Source of the DNA: Kribbella sindirgiensis
GTDB taxonomy: Bacteria; Actinomycetota; Actinomycetes; Propionibacteriales; Kribbellaceae
Direction of reading: 5' to 3'
Assembly (NCBI RefSeq): GCF_004331435.1
Contig: NZ_SJKA01000017.1
Span: 85,964-149,963 of the forward strand
DNA length: 64,000 nucleotides
In this document: one piece after another, positions 16,965 through 24,920 of the stretch
Position numbering within the stretch: position 1 is the stretch's first letter
Layout of the letters: the number at the start of each line of letters is the position of its first letter
The notes under the pieces: model-generated
The model's input: only the letters and a program-made list of their open reading frames with translations
Told to the model about the DNA's origin: nothing
The model's database searches: none
Position numbers and translations under genes: made by a program

Positions 16965-18420
16965 ATGTCCATCTCATCCGTCTGGCGAGAACTCGAACTG
17001 CCGGCGACCGGCGAATGGGTCGAATTCGAGCACGAGAGCGGTCTCGCACTCCGCCGGCCAACGTTCCGGGATGGGCAGGTCCGAAAGGTGCGGTTTGCGG
17101 CGCCTTTGGCTGGGCGGTGGCAGTGGGCGGAGGGAGAGTTCGACGTACAGCCCGTGGCTGCGGACGAGGTCAATCCGTTCTACGCGCACGGCTTCTGGCG
17201 GATGTCCCCCGGCGGCCGCAGCCTCATGCACGCCGACGGCACACCTGCGGTACTGGTGGCCGACACCGCCTGGGCTCTGCCCTGGCGCGCCACCCCCGAG
17301 CAAGTACGTGAGTACGCCCTGGACAGACAGTCCAAGGGTTTCAACGCGGTCCTGCTGATGACGGTGCAACCGGACATGCGCGCGGTCGGCCCGCGGGACC
17401 GCACGCAGGACGAGGGCTTCGACGTCGGGTTCGAAGACCTGCCGGACGGCCATCTCAATCAGCTGAACGACGAGTACTTCCAGTACCTCGACGAGCTGCT
17501 GACGATTCTTGTCGAGCACGGGATCGTCCCGGTGCTGCAACCCGTCTTCCAAGGGTTCGGCTGGAAAGGCCTGGATGTCGCGGGCACGGTGGTTCCGGAG
17601 CCGGAGTACGCCGCCTACTGCCGCTATCTCGTCGCGCGGTACGGCGCCCGGCCGGCGATCTACCTGGTCGGCGGCGACGGATCCGGCACCGAAGCACAGA
17701 CCGCAGCGGGCGGCGCGGAGGTGCACGACGTGGACTGTTACGAGCAGCCGACCGGCATCCACTACCGCCCGCACATCCGCGCGAACGCCCATCAGGACGC
17801 GGACTGGCTGGACTTCCAGTGGTGCCAGACCGGGCACACCGGGGAGCACGTACCGGAACGGGTCGCGGACATGTGGCGCAACGACCCGGTCAAGGCAGTC
17901 GCGAACGGCGAACCGACGTACGTACGAGCACACCGGCCGGACCGGCGTGGCCGAGGGCTGGTGGCAGGGTCACGAGGCGTGGAGCAACCTGTGCGCGGGC
18001 GGCACGATGGGCGTGGTCTACGGCGCGGGCAGCCTGTGGCAGTGGCGACTGCACGCGGAGGAGCCGGGGCACTCCGAGTTCTTCCTTGCGCCGGGCGCGG
18101 GCTGGCGCGAGGCGATCGGCTTCGAAGGGTCGACGTACGTCGGGATGCTCGGGAAGATCCTGAACGGGTTGCCGACCACCGACATGGCGCCGGACTGGAC
18201 CCGGACGATCTCGGGGCGGGCGCTGAGCACGACCGGCGGCGGCCTGATCGTGTACCGCGAGAACGGCGGGCCGGTGATGGTGTTCGACGAGACCGTCTCG
18301 CTGGCGTACACGATCGTCGACCCGCGGGACGGCTCGGTGGTCGCCACCGGCACTCGGGACACGCCGGAGAGTCCATTGCCTGAGGCCGGTGGCGCACCGA
18401 GGGTCTACATCTGCCTATAG
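16965..18420 (+). pseudogene. DUF4038 apiosidase-like glycoside hydrolase, frameshifted
   Basis: The frame starting MSISSVWRELELPATGEW has an N-terminal beta domain (DUF5060-like, residues 1-75) and then a TIM-barrel catalytic domain of the DUF4038/GH140 apiosidase-like family (DGTPAVLVADTAWALPW, FNAVLLMTVQPD, IYLVGGDGSG). At Tyr 319 the frame breaks. The family sequence (EHTGRTGVAEGWWQGHEAW, then GTMGVVYGAGSLWQW) resumes in another frame and runs to the TAG at 18420. Removing the repeated GTAC at 17922-17925 restores a 483-residue protein. There is no signal peptide, so it would act on imported glycosides. It could be an inactivated gene or a sequencing error. Confidence 0.82.
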
Positions 18421-18450
18421 TCCAGTTTGATCGTCTCGAGAGGTGGTGTC

Positions 18451-19425
18451 GTGAACAGCAACCGCGCGGTGCGCCAGCCGGGGCTGGACGAGCTGCGGCT
18501 GCTCGCGAAGGTGGCGCGGATGTACCACGAGAAGGGCATCCGCCAGCCGCAGATCGCCGCCGAGCTGAACCTGTCCCAGGCGCGGGTCTCCCGGATGCTG
18601 AAGCAGGCCGTCGAGGTCGGCATCGTGCACACCGTGGTGACCATGCCGAGCGGCGTGCACAGCGACCTCGAGGACGAGCTGCAGGGCCGGTACGGGCTGC
18701 GGGACGCGGTCGTCGTCGACACCCTCGGCGTCGGGGACGACGTACTGCCCGCGCTGGGCTCCGGCGCGGCGGCGTACCTCGACATGACGCTCACCGGCGG
18801 GCACGTGGTCGGGATCTCGTCCTGGAGCGAGACGCTGATCAGCGCGGTCGACCGGATGCCGCGCAAGAGCGTTCCGGTGGTGGACAAGGTGGTCCAGATC
18901 GTCGGCGGTCTGGGCGACGCGGCGGTGCAGATGCAGGCGACCCGGCTGACCGCGCGGTTCGCCGAGCTGACCGGTGGGATGCCGGTCTACCTGCCTGCTC
19001 CCGGGCTGGTCGGGACGCCCGCCGTCCGCCGGGCGATGATGAACGACGTGTCGGTTCGGGACGTTCTGGGCACGTGGGGACAACTCACCGACGCCCTGGT
19101 CGGGATCGGCAGCCTCGAGCCCTCCCCGCTGCTGCAGCGCAGTGGGAACGCGGTCGCGGAGGCCGACCAGGACGAGCTGCGCCGGCTCGGTGCCGTCGGG
19201 GACGTGTGTTTCCGGTTCTTCGACGAAGAGGGAAAGCTCGTGCGCTCGACGTTCGACCAGCGGGTCATCGGGGTGACCGCGAAGGAGTTGCTGGCGGTGC
19301 CGCGCCGGATCGGGGTGGCCGGCGGCGACCGCAAGTACTCCGCGATCCGCGCCGCGATGCTCGGCGGCTGGGTCAACATCCTGATCACCGACCTCGCGAT
19401 GGCCCACCGGCTGCTCGAGCAGTAG
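18451..19425 (+). CDS. SorC/DeoR-type sugar-binding transcriptional regulator
   Basis: A 324-residue regulator with an N-terminal helix-turn-helix (IRQPQIAAELNLSQARVSRM, about residues 25-50) and a SorC-type sugar-phosphate-binding domain similar in fold to ribose 5-phosphate isomerase (GVGDDVLPALGSGAAAYL, GHVVGISSW, IGVAGGDRKYSAIRAAMLGG). The GTG at 18451 follows GAGAGGTGG. It sits 30 bases after the DUF4038 gene and directly before the exporter, and probably senses a phosphorylated intermediate of the sugar pathway. It is the best candidate regulator for the nearby catabolic operons. Confidence 0.85.
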   Translation: MNSNRAVRQPGLDELRLLAKVARMYHEKGIRQPQIAAELNLSQARVSRMLKQAVEVGIVHTVVTMPSGVHSDLEDELQGRYGLRDAVVVDTLGVGDDVLPALGSGAAAYLDMTLTGGHVVGISSWSETLISAVDRMPRKSVPVVDKVVQIVGGLGDAAVQMQATRLTARFAELTGGMPVYLPAPGLVGTPAVRRAMMNDVSVRDVLGTWGQLTDALVGIGSLEPSPLLQRSGNAVAEADQDELRRLGAVGDVCFRFFDEEGKLVRSTFDQRVIGVTAKELLAVPRRIGVAGGDRKYSAIRAAMLGGWVNILITDLAMAHRLLEQ

Positions 19426-20769
19426 ATGGAGCCTGACGAGCAGCGGGAGGTCTACGCCACCATCGACCTGGCCTTGCGGGTCGGTGAGGTGCTGCTGTCC
19501 AGCGGCGCCGGTACGGCGGACGCGACCGCGACGATCCTCGGTGTCACCGCGGCCGGCGGACTGCGCGGCTGCGAGGTCGACATCACGTTCACGTCGATGG
19601 CGGTCTCGTACCAGGCCGCACCGGACGTCGCGCCCGAGACGCACATCCGGCTGGTCCGCTACCGGTCCCAGGACTTCTCCCGGCTGACCGACGTCGACCG
19701 GCTGGTACGACGGTTCGCCCGCGGCGATGTGACCCGCGAGGAGGCGTCCCGGGAACTCGCCCGGCTGACGTCCGCCGGTCCGCCGTACCCGCGCTGGACC
19801 GCGGTCCTCGCCTGGGGCGTGATGGCCGGTGGCGCGACGCTGCTGCTCGGCGGCGGCTGGCTGATCACGTTGGTGGCGGTGCTGACCGCGATCGTGATCG
19901 ACCTGAACAACCGGTGGTTCAACCGGCAGCGACTGCCCGCGTTCTACCAGCAGGTCGCCGGAGCGTTCGTGGCGACCGCGGTCGCCCTGGTCCTGTACGC
20001 CGTGCACGCGCCGGTGAAACCGTCGCTGGTCGTTGCCGCGGGCATCATCATGCTGCTGGCCGGGATCGCACTCACCGGTGCCGTGCAGGACGCGATCACC
20101 GGCTACTACGTGACCGCCGCCGCGCGGAGCCTGGAGGCGATGCTGCTCACCGGCGGGATCATCGCCGGTGTCTCGCTCGGGCTCGGGCTCGGTCTGAGGT
20201 TCGGTCTGAAGGTCGGCATCGAACCCCAGACGATCCAGCTGGCGAACCTCCCGATCATGGTGATCTCCGGTGCGGTGATGGCCGTCGCGTTCGCCTACGC
20301 GTCGTATGCGCCGCTCCGCGCGTTGCTGCCGGTCGCTGTCATGGGTGCACTGGCCTCGCTGATCTTCACGTTGATGACCAGGGCGTCCTTCGGGCCGGCC
20401 TGGTCAACGGCTGCCGCTGCCTTCGTCGTCGGTCTGTGCGGCTACTCCAGCGGCCGGCGGACCGGCGTACCGCCGCTGGTCGTGGTTGTCGCCGGTTCGA
20501 TCCCGCTGCTGCCTGGTCTGACGATCTACAAGGGGCTCTACGAACTGACGGCCGGCGGACAGCTGATCGGCATCGTCAGCCTCACGACCGCGGTCGCGAT
20601 CGGCGTCGCACTCGCCTCGGGCCTGATCCTCGGCGAGTACGTCGCCCAGCCCATCCGCCGCGAGGCCCGCCGTCTCGAGGACCGCCTGGCCGGCCCTCGT
20701 CTCGTCGGCCCTCGCCGCCCGGTACGGCGCCGTACGACACGCACCCGTCGCCGACGCCGCGCCGCCTAA
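19426..20769 (+). CDS. threonine/serine exporter family protein, ThrE-like
   Basis: A 447-residue membrane protein of the ThrE family. The N-terminal soluble DUF1212 part (about 1-120, VGEVLLSSGAGTADATATI) is followed by about ten transmembrane helices, with a basic Arg-rich tail after residue 415. Characterised members export threonine and serine by proton motive force. The ATG begins right after the TAG of the SorC gene, so the two are coupled, although no functional link is obvious. It converges on the DUF4185 gene with a four-base overlap. Confidence 0.88.
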   Translation: MEPDEQREVYATIDLALRVGEVLLSSGAGTADATATILGVTAAGGLRGCEVDITFTSMAVSYQAAPDVAPETHIRLVRYRSQDFSRLTDVDRLVRRFARGDVTREEASRELARLTSAGPPYPRWTAVLAWGVMAGGATLLLGGGWLITLVAVLTAIVIDLNNRWFNRQRLPAFYQQVAGAFVATAVALVLYAVHAPVKPSLVVAAGIIMLLAGIALTGAVQDAITGYYVTAAARSLEAMLLTGGIIAGVSLGLGLGLRFGLKVGIEPQTIQLANLPIMVISGAVMAVAFAYASYAPLRALLPVAVMGALASLIFTLMTRASFGPAWSTAAAAFVVGLCGYSSGRRTGVPPLVVVVAGSIPLLPGLTIYKGLYELTAGGQLIGIVSLTTAVAIGVALASGLILGEYVAQPIRREARRLEDRLAGPRLVGPRRPVRRRTTRTRRRRRAA

Positions 20770-22325
20770 AGCTCTTCCAGTACGACGTCGTCGAGCTGCA
20801 GCCACACGTCGTGACCATGACCGAAGAATCCGCCGTACAGCTGGATCAACGACTCCCGACCGGAGTCGAAGTCGACGCTGACCTTCGTGTACTGCGGGTG
20901 CGCGCCGCCGGTGTGTTGCGCGATCGTGCGCCCGCGCAACGTGCGGACGCCGAGCATCGTTTCGGAGTTGTACTCCGCCGTCCGGATCCAGGCGGACAGG
21001 CGGTACCGGTGGTTGGGGCGTACGGCAACGGTTTGCTGCAGTTGGTGGGTGCCGATCGAGTCCCGGACGAAGGCGTTGTTGGTGCCGGTGTGGCCGAGAT
21101 TCGTGCGGTCGATGCCGCCGGTGCCGCTCAGTTGCCAGGGCGCGGACGGCGTACCGCTGGTTTGGCTCTCGAAGCCGGGATCCGTGACCAGGTTGGTGGT
21201 CTGGCCGTCCTCGGTGAGCTTGGTGCGCATCAGGTAGACGTTGTACGGATCCCACTGCGACATCGTGAAGTACAGATCCTGGCCGGACGACCAGGGATGT
21301 ATGAACGCTCCGTACAGGCCCGGGTATTCGGTGCCTTTGACAACGACCTGTTCACCGCTCCACGGGCCGGTGAGGTCCTTCGCGGAGCGCAGCACGATCG
21401 CGGCACGGCGTTCGTCGAGGTACATCATCAACCACTTGCCGGTGTACGCGTTCCACTGCACCGACACCTCGCTGATCGGACCGGCCGCGACCGGTACGGC
21501 GGCCGACTCCTGCGGTGACCAGATCCGGCCGTCCCAGTACCGCCAGGCCTTCTTCTGCAGTACCTGCTGCTCGGGGACCCTGGCCAGGTGCGCGTTGCCG
21601 AACCGGCCGTTCGGCGTACCGATCATGTAGACGTAGCCCTTGTCCTTGACCAGGGCAACCATCTGGAAGTCTTCGCCCCAGGCCTTCGTGTTCTGCCAGC
21701 GGGCGTTCGGATCCTTGGTCCAGTTCTCGCCGTTGTCGTCGGAGTACGCGAAGCCGGAGTAGTTCGTGTACCAGCTGCCGGCCGGACCCCAGTAGTTGAC
21801 CGACATGTACTGCACGTACTGGCGGTTGCCGACCGAGATGCCCGCGGTCGGGATCACCGTGTGCTCGTCGCGGTCGATCTTCTTGCAGGGCAGGAACTCC
21901 TTGGCGTGACCGGGCCGGTCCTCGGCGGCCGAGTCGAGCGTCATCCCGTCGGCCAGGTCGCGGTCCTTGCTGCGGAACAGCAGGTTGCACCGCCAGTCGA
22001 TCGTCGCCTGATCGCCCGCGCCGCCGCCCGGTCCGGTCCAGCCGCTGCCGTAGCTGTCGCCGAACGCGGTCAGGATCTCGCCGGATCCGTTGTCCCAGAG
22101 GATGCCGAGATCGGTCGCCTTCAGGGCGAAACGCGCCTCGGTGTCGTTGATCGACTCCGGACCGGTGAGTTTGGCGATCCGCTCGACGGCCGACGGTACG
22201 GCTGCCTGACCGGGGTGGTGGCGTGGGGTCAGTGATGGCACAGCTCGGGCGGGTTGGGACTGGTCGGCAGGCACGATGGCCGCTCCGATCAGGGCAGGCA
22301 GGACGAGCAACCATCGTTTCCGCAT
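20766..22325 (-). CDS. secreted DUF4185 protein with C-terminal carbohydrate-binding-like domain
   Basis: A 519-residue protein with a Sec signal peptide (MRKRWLLVLPALIGAAIVPA, cleavage near residue 28). A DUF4185 beta-propeller domain (about 50-375; LWDNGSGEILTAFGDSYGSG, GFAYSDDNGENWT, MIGTPNGRFGNAHLARV) is followed by a jelly-roll module (about 380-519; TNLVTDPGFESQTSGTPSAP). DUF4185 includes endo-D-arabinanases of family GH183 acting on arabinogalactan, so an extracellular furanoside-degrading role is plausible. Whether the catalytic acids are kept cannot be judged here. It stands alone, divergent from the ribE fusion gene. Confidence 0.85.
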   Translation of the reverse strand: MRKRWLLVLPALIGAAIVPADQSQPARAVPSLTPRHHPGQAAVPSAVERIAKLTGPESINDTEARFALKATDLGILWDNGSGEILTAFGDSYGSGWTGPGGGAGDQATIDWRCNLLFRSKDRDLADGMTLDSAAEDRPGHAKEFLPCKKIDRDEHTVIPTAGISVGNRQYVQYMSVNYWGPAGSWYTNYSGFAYSDDNGENWTKDPNARWQNTKAWGEDFQMVALVKDKGYVYMIGTPNGRFGNAHLARVPEQQVLQKKAWRYWDGRIWSPQESAAVPVAAGPISEVSVQWNAYTGKWLMMYLDERRAAIVLRSAKDLTGPWSGEQVVVKGTEYPGLYGAFIHPWSSGQDLYFTMSQWDPYNVYLMRTKLTEDGQTTNLVTDPGFESQTSGTPSAPWQLSGTGGIDRTNLGHTGTNNAFVRDSIGTHQLQQTVAVRPNHRYRLSAWIRTAEYNSETMLGVRTLRGRTIAQHTGGAHPQYTKVSVDFDSGRESLIQLYGGFFGHGHDVWLQLDDVVLEEL

Positions 22326-22454
22326 CAGGGGCTCCTCGGGCGGTTGCAGAGAGCTGGGTCGAGAAATCGATTGCCGAACGACCGTAACCGCGGGCTGTCG
22401 GGACGGTCAACGGGTGGCGTGTGGTTTACTGCCGAGTGGTGCGATTCCACGGTG

Positions 22455-22580
22455 TGACGGTTGGACGTTGAGCCAGGCCCGTCGGCTCTGCCGGAAGGCG
22501 GAGTGACCCGGTGCGACCGGGGCCACGCGGTGATACCCCGCTTCAGCTCGGACTGAGTGTCCCTGGCCATCAGCTAGTGG
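22455..22580 (+). promoter_or_regulatory. possible structured 5' leader of the ribE-ribB fusion gene
   Basis: The bases before the fusion gene can fold into successive short hairpins. CCCGGT pairs with ACCGGG (22507-22521), GCGG with CCGC (22527-22541), TCAG with CTGA around 22543-22556, and a closing GGCCA/TGGCC pair spans 22521-22568. It does not match the FMN aptamer seen before ribB or any riboswitch class I can identify. It could be ordinary GC-rich sequence. Confidence 0.3.
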
Positions 22581-22593
22581 TGGAGAGCGAAGC

Positions 22594-23796
22594 ATGTTCA
22601 CAGGACGTATCGAGCACGTAGGCACCGTCGCGGAGGTTCCCGGCGAGTTGCTGCGGGTGACCTCGGACGTGGCGGTCGCGCCGGGTGGCGCGGTGTGTCT
22701 CGACGGGATCAGGTTCACCGCGGAAACGGGTCCGCCCGGTGAGATCCGCGTGGTGGTGACCGACGAGACCAGGCGCCGTACGACGCTGGACCGGGTCGCC
22801 GTCGGTACGACGCTGCACGTCGAGCTGCCGGTGGCGATCGGCGACCGGATCGACGGGCACCTGATCCAGGGCCACGTCGAGGGCGTCGGCAAGGTGCTGC
22901 GGGTCGACGTGGAGCCGGCCGGGCACCGGGTCTGGATCAAGCCGCCGGAGCGGTTGCTGGCGCGGTTGGTGGCGAAGACGTCGGTCGCGATCGACGGCGT
23001 GAGCATCACGGTCGCAGAGGTGCTCAAGGACCGGTTCTCCGTCGTGCTCGTGCCGAACACGCTGGTGAAGACGACGCTGGGTGCCCTGGCGGCCGGGGAT
23101 CGGGTCAACCTCGAGAGCGACCTGCTGGTGCGGATGGCTCGCGACGGGAACGGGCCCGAGTTGATGCGCGCGGTGGCACGGCTGCCGTGGGCGAGGCAGC
23201 TCAGCGGCGAGATCGGCGTACAGAAGGTGGTCGCGCAGATCGCCGCCGGCGGCGGGGTCGTCGTCTGGGATCCGACCGCGGAAGGCGAAGGCGACGTGGT
23301 CTTCGCCGGCGAACGCTTCCGCCCGGAGGCCATGCGCTTCCTGCTGACCCAGGCCTGCGGCCACACCACGATCCCGTGCGACGCCGACGTACTGCGCCGG
23401 CTGAAGATCGATCCGATCCCCGGCGCGGGCGACCGGCAGGGCACGGCGATGCACGTGCCCATCGACCTCGCGTCGGCACCCGGGACCGGTGTGTCCGCAG
23501 CGGAGCGAGCGGCGACCGTACGACGGCTCGCGGCGCCGGATGCGGTACCTGAGGACTTCCTCCGTCCGGGCCACGTGTTCCCGCTCGCGGCGCGTCCAGG
23601 GCTGCTGGCCGAACGTCAAGGCCACACCGAGGCGACCGTTGCCCTGTGCAAGGCGGCCGGTCTCGCCCCGGTCGGCGTCTGCTGCGAGGTGATGCGCGCG
23701 GACGGCGTGATGGCCGGCGCCGCGGACCTCGAACAGTTCGCTCTCCGCTGGGAGCTTCCGATGATCGACATCCACGACCTGGAGCGCTGGCTGTGA
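22594..23796 (+). CDS. riboflavin synthase - DHBP synthase-like fusion
   Basis: A 400-residue fusion. Residues 1-195 are riboflavin synthase with two lumazine-binding repeats (MFTGRIEHVGTV, then GHLIQGHVEGVGKVL and VAIDGVSITVAEV). Residues about 205-400 match 3,4-dihydroxy-2-butanone 4-phosphate synthase (RPGHVFPL, ERQGHTEATVALCKAAG, CCEVMRADGVMAG). The acidic active-site loop is altered: where normal enzymes have DDEDRENEGD, this reads DPTAEGEGD, losing the Arg while keeping Glu-x-Glu-Gly-Asp. A canonical ribB exists at 16089, so this half may be inactive or changed in function. The ATG at 22594 follows GGTGGAGAG. The stop overlaps the start of a methyltransferase gene. Confidence 0.9.
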   Translation: MFTGRIEHVGTVAEVPGELLRVTSDVAVAPGGAVCLDGIRFTAETGPPGEIRVVVTDETRRRTTLDRVAVGTTLHVELPVAIGDRIDGHLIQGHVEGVGKVLRVDVEPAGHRVWIKPPERLLARLVAKTSVAIDGVSITVAEVLKDRFSVVLVPNTLVKTTLGALAAGDRVNLESDLLVRMARDGNGPELMRAVARLPWARQLSGEIGVQKVVAQIAAGGGVVVWDPTAEGEGDVVFAGERFRPEAMRFLLTQACGHTTIPCDADVLRRLKIDPIPGAGDRQGTAMHVPIDLASAPGTGVSAAERAATVRRLAAPDAVPEDFLRPGHVFPLAARPGLLAERQGHTEATVALCKAAGLAPVGVCCEVMRADGVMAGAADLEQFALRWELPMIDIHDLERWL

Positions 23797-24485
23797 ACGC
23801 GCTCTACGACGATCCGGAGTTCCTCGACGGCTACCGGCGCTTGCGCCAGTCAGGGCAGGCGCTCAACGAGCCGCTGGAGATCCCCGCGATGAACGCGGCG
23901 CTCCCACCGGTCGCCGGAGCGCGGGTGGTGGATCTCGGTTGTGGTGAAGGTGGTCTGGCTGTTCGGCTGGCCGAGGCCGGCGCGGCTGAGGTCCTGGCTG
24001 TGGATGTGTCGGAACAGATGCTCGCGGCGGCGCGGCTGCACCCCGCGGTCCGCTACGAGCGCGCCGACCTCGCGGATTTCGAGGTACCAACTGGTACCGC
24101 GGATCTGGTCGTGAGCAGCATGGCGCTGCACTACGTCGAGGACTTCGATGACCTGGTGGCACGGGTCGCGCGGTGGCTCGTGCCTGGAGGCTGGTTGGTG
24201 TTCACGATGGAGCACCCGATGGTGACGGCGCCGGTGGTCGCTGCGGACTGTGTGGTCGACGACTACGCCGACGAGGGGCGGCGTGAACGGACCTGGTTCG
24301 TGGAAGGCGTGATCAAGTACCACCGGACGATCGGCTCGATCGTCGCGACGCTGCTCCGCCACGGCTTCCAGGTGGAGCGGCTCGACGAGCCCATGCCGAA
24401 CCCCGAACAGGTCGTGGCACAGCCGTCACTCGCCGTGCATCGCCGCCGCCCGCCGATCCTGCTGATCGCTGCACGCGTACGTTAG
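23793..24485 (+). CDS. class I SAM-dependent methyltransferase
   Basis: A 230-residue methyltransferase with the SAM-binding loop VVDLGCGEGGLAVRLAEAG (motif I), the acidic motif II VLAVDVSEQM, and DLVVSSMALHYVEDF (motif IV). The GTG start overlaps the fusion-gene stop (GTGA), indicating coupling; an upstream extension of the frame lies within the fusion gene. The C-terminal half resembles small-molecule O/N-methyltransferases with MEHPMVTAP. Pairing with a divergent riboflavin-type enzyme hints at modification of a flavin, lumazine or related product, but housekeeping methylation of an unrelated substrate is equally possible. Confidence 0.85.
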   Translation: MNALYDDPEFLDGYRRLRQSGQALNEPLEIPAMNAALPPVAGARVVDLGCGEGGLAVRLAEAGAAEVLAVDVSEQMLAAARLHPAVRYERADLADFEVPTGTADLVVSSMALHYVEDFDDLVARVARWLVPGGWLVFTMEHPMVTAPVVAADCVVDDYADEGRRERTWFVEGVIKYHRTIGSIVATLLRHGFQVERLDEPMPNPEQVVAQPSLAVHRRRPPILLIAARVR

Positions 24486-24521
24486 AGTTACCGACGGGGA
24501 ACATCGGCGAGGAGGATCGAC

Positions 24522-24920
24522 GTGGCACTGGGTAGGACGTCCCCACGGGACCTGCCGCTGTTCGCGGATCTGTCCGGACGCGACATCCGGGACATCTTCC
24601 GGGCCGGCGAGGAGGTCTCGGTGCCGGCCGGCTGGTCGCTGATCCTGGAGCAGACGCCCCCGGACGCGGCGTACCTGATCCTCAGCGGTACGGCGGCGGT
24701 GCGCGAGAAGGGCCAGGAGATCGCCGAGCTCGGCCCGGGCGATATCGCCGGCGAGGTCGCGGTCCGGAAGAACACGTTGCGAACGGCAACTGTCACGGCG
24801 AAGTCGCGGCTGCAGCTGCTGCACTTCACCCGGGAGAAGTTCGACGACCTCACCCGCCGGCTGCCCGCCTTCCGCAACGCCATCGACGCCACCATCGCCG
24901 AGCGCCGCGGTGGTTCCTGA
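24522..24920 (+). CDS. cyclic nucleotide-binding domain protein
   Basis: A 132-residue protein consisting of a single cyclic nucleotide-binding domain: LFADLSGRDIRDIFRAGEEV, then AAYLILSGTAAV and LGPGDIAGEVAVRKNTLRTATV, where GEVAVRKNTLRTA occupies the phosphate-binding cassette. There is no HTH or kinase domain, so it is a stand-alone sensor. The GTG start follows GGAGG. It overlaps the next gene, a class III cyclase, by 11 bases. The natural reading is that it binds the cyclase product or reports it to a partner. Confidence 0.85.
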   Translation: MALGRTSPRDLPLFADLSGRDIRDIFRAGEEVSVPAGWSLILEQTPPDAAYLILSGTAAVREKGQEIAELGPGDIAGEVAVRKNTLRTATVTAKSRLQLLHFTREKFDDLTRRLPAFRNAIDATIAERRGGS

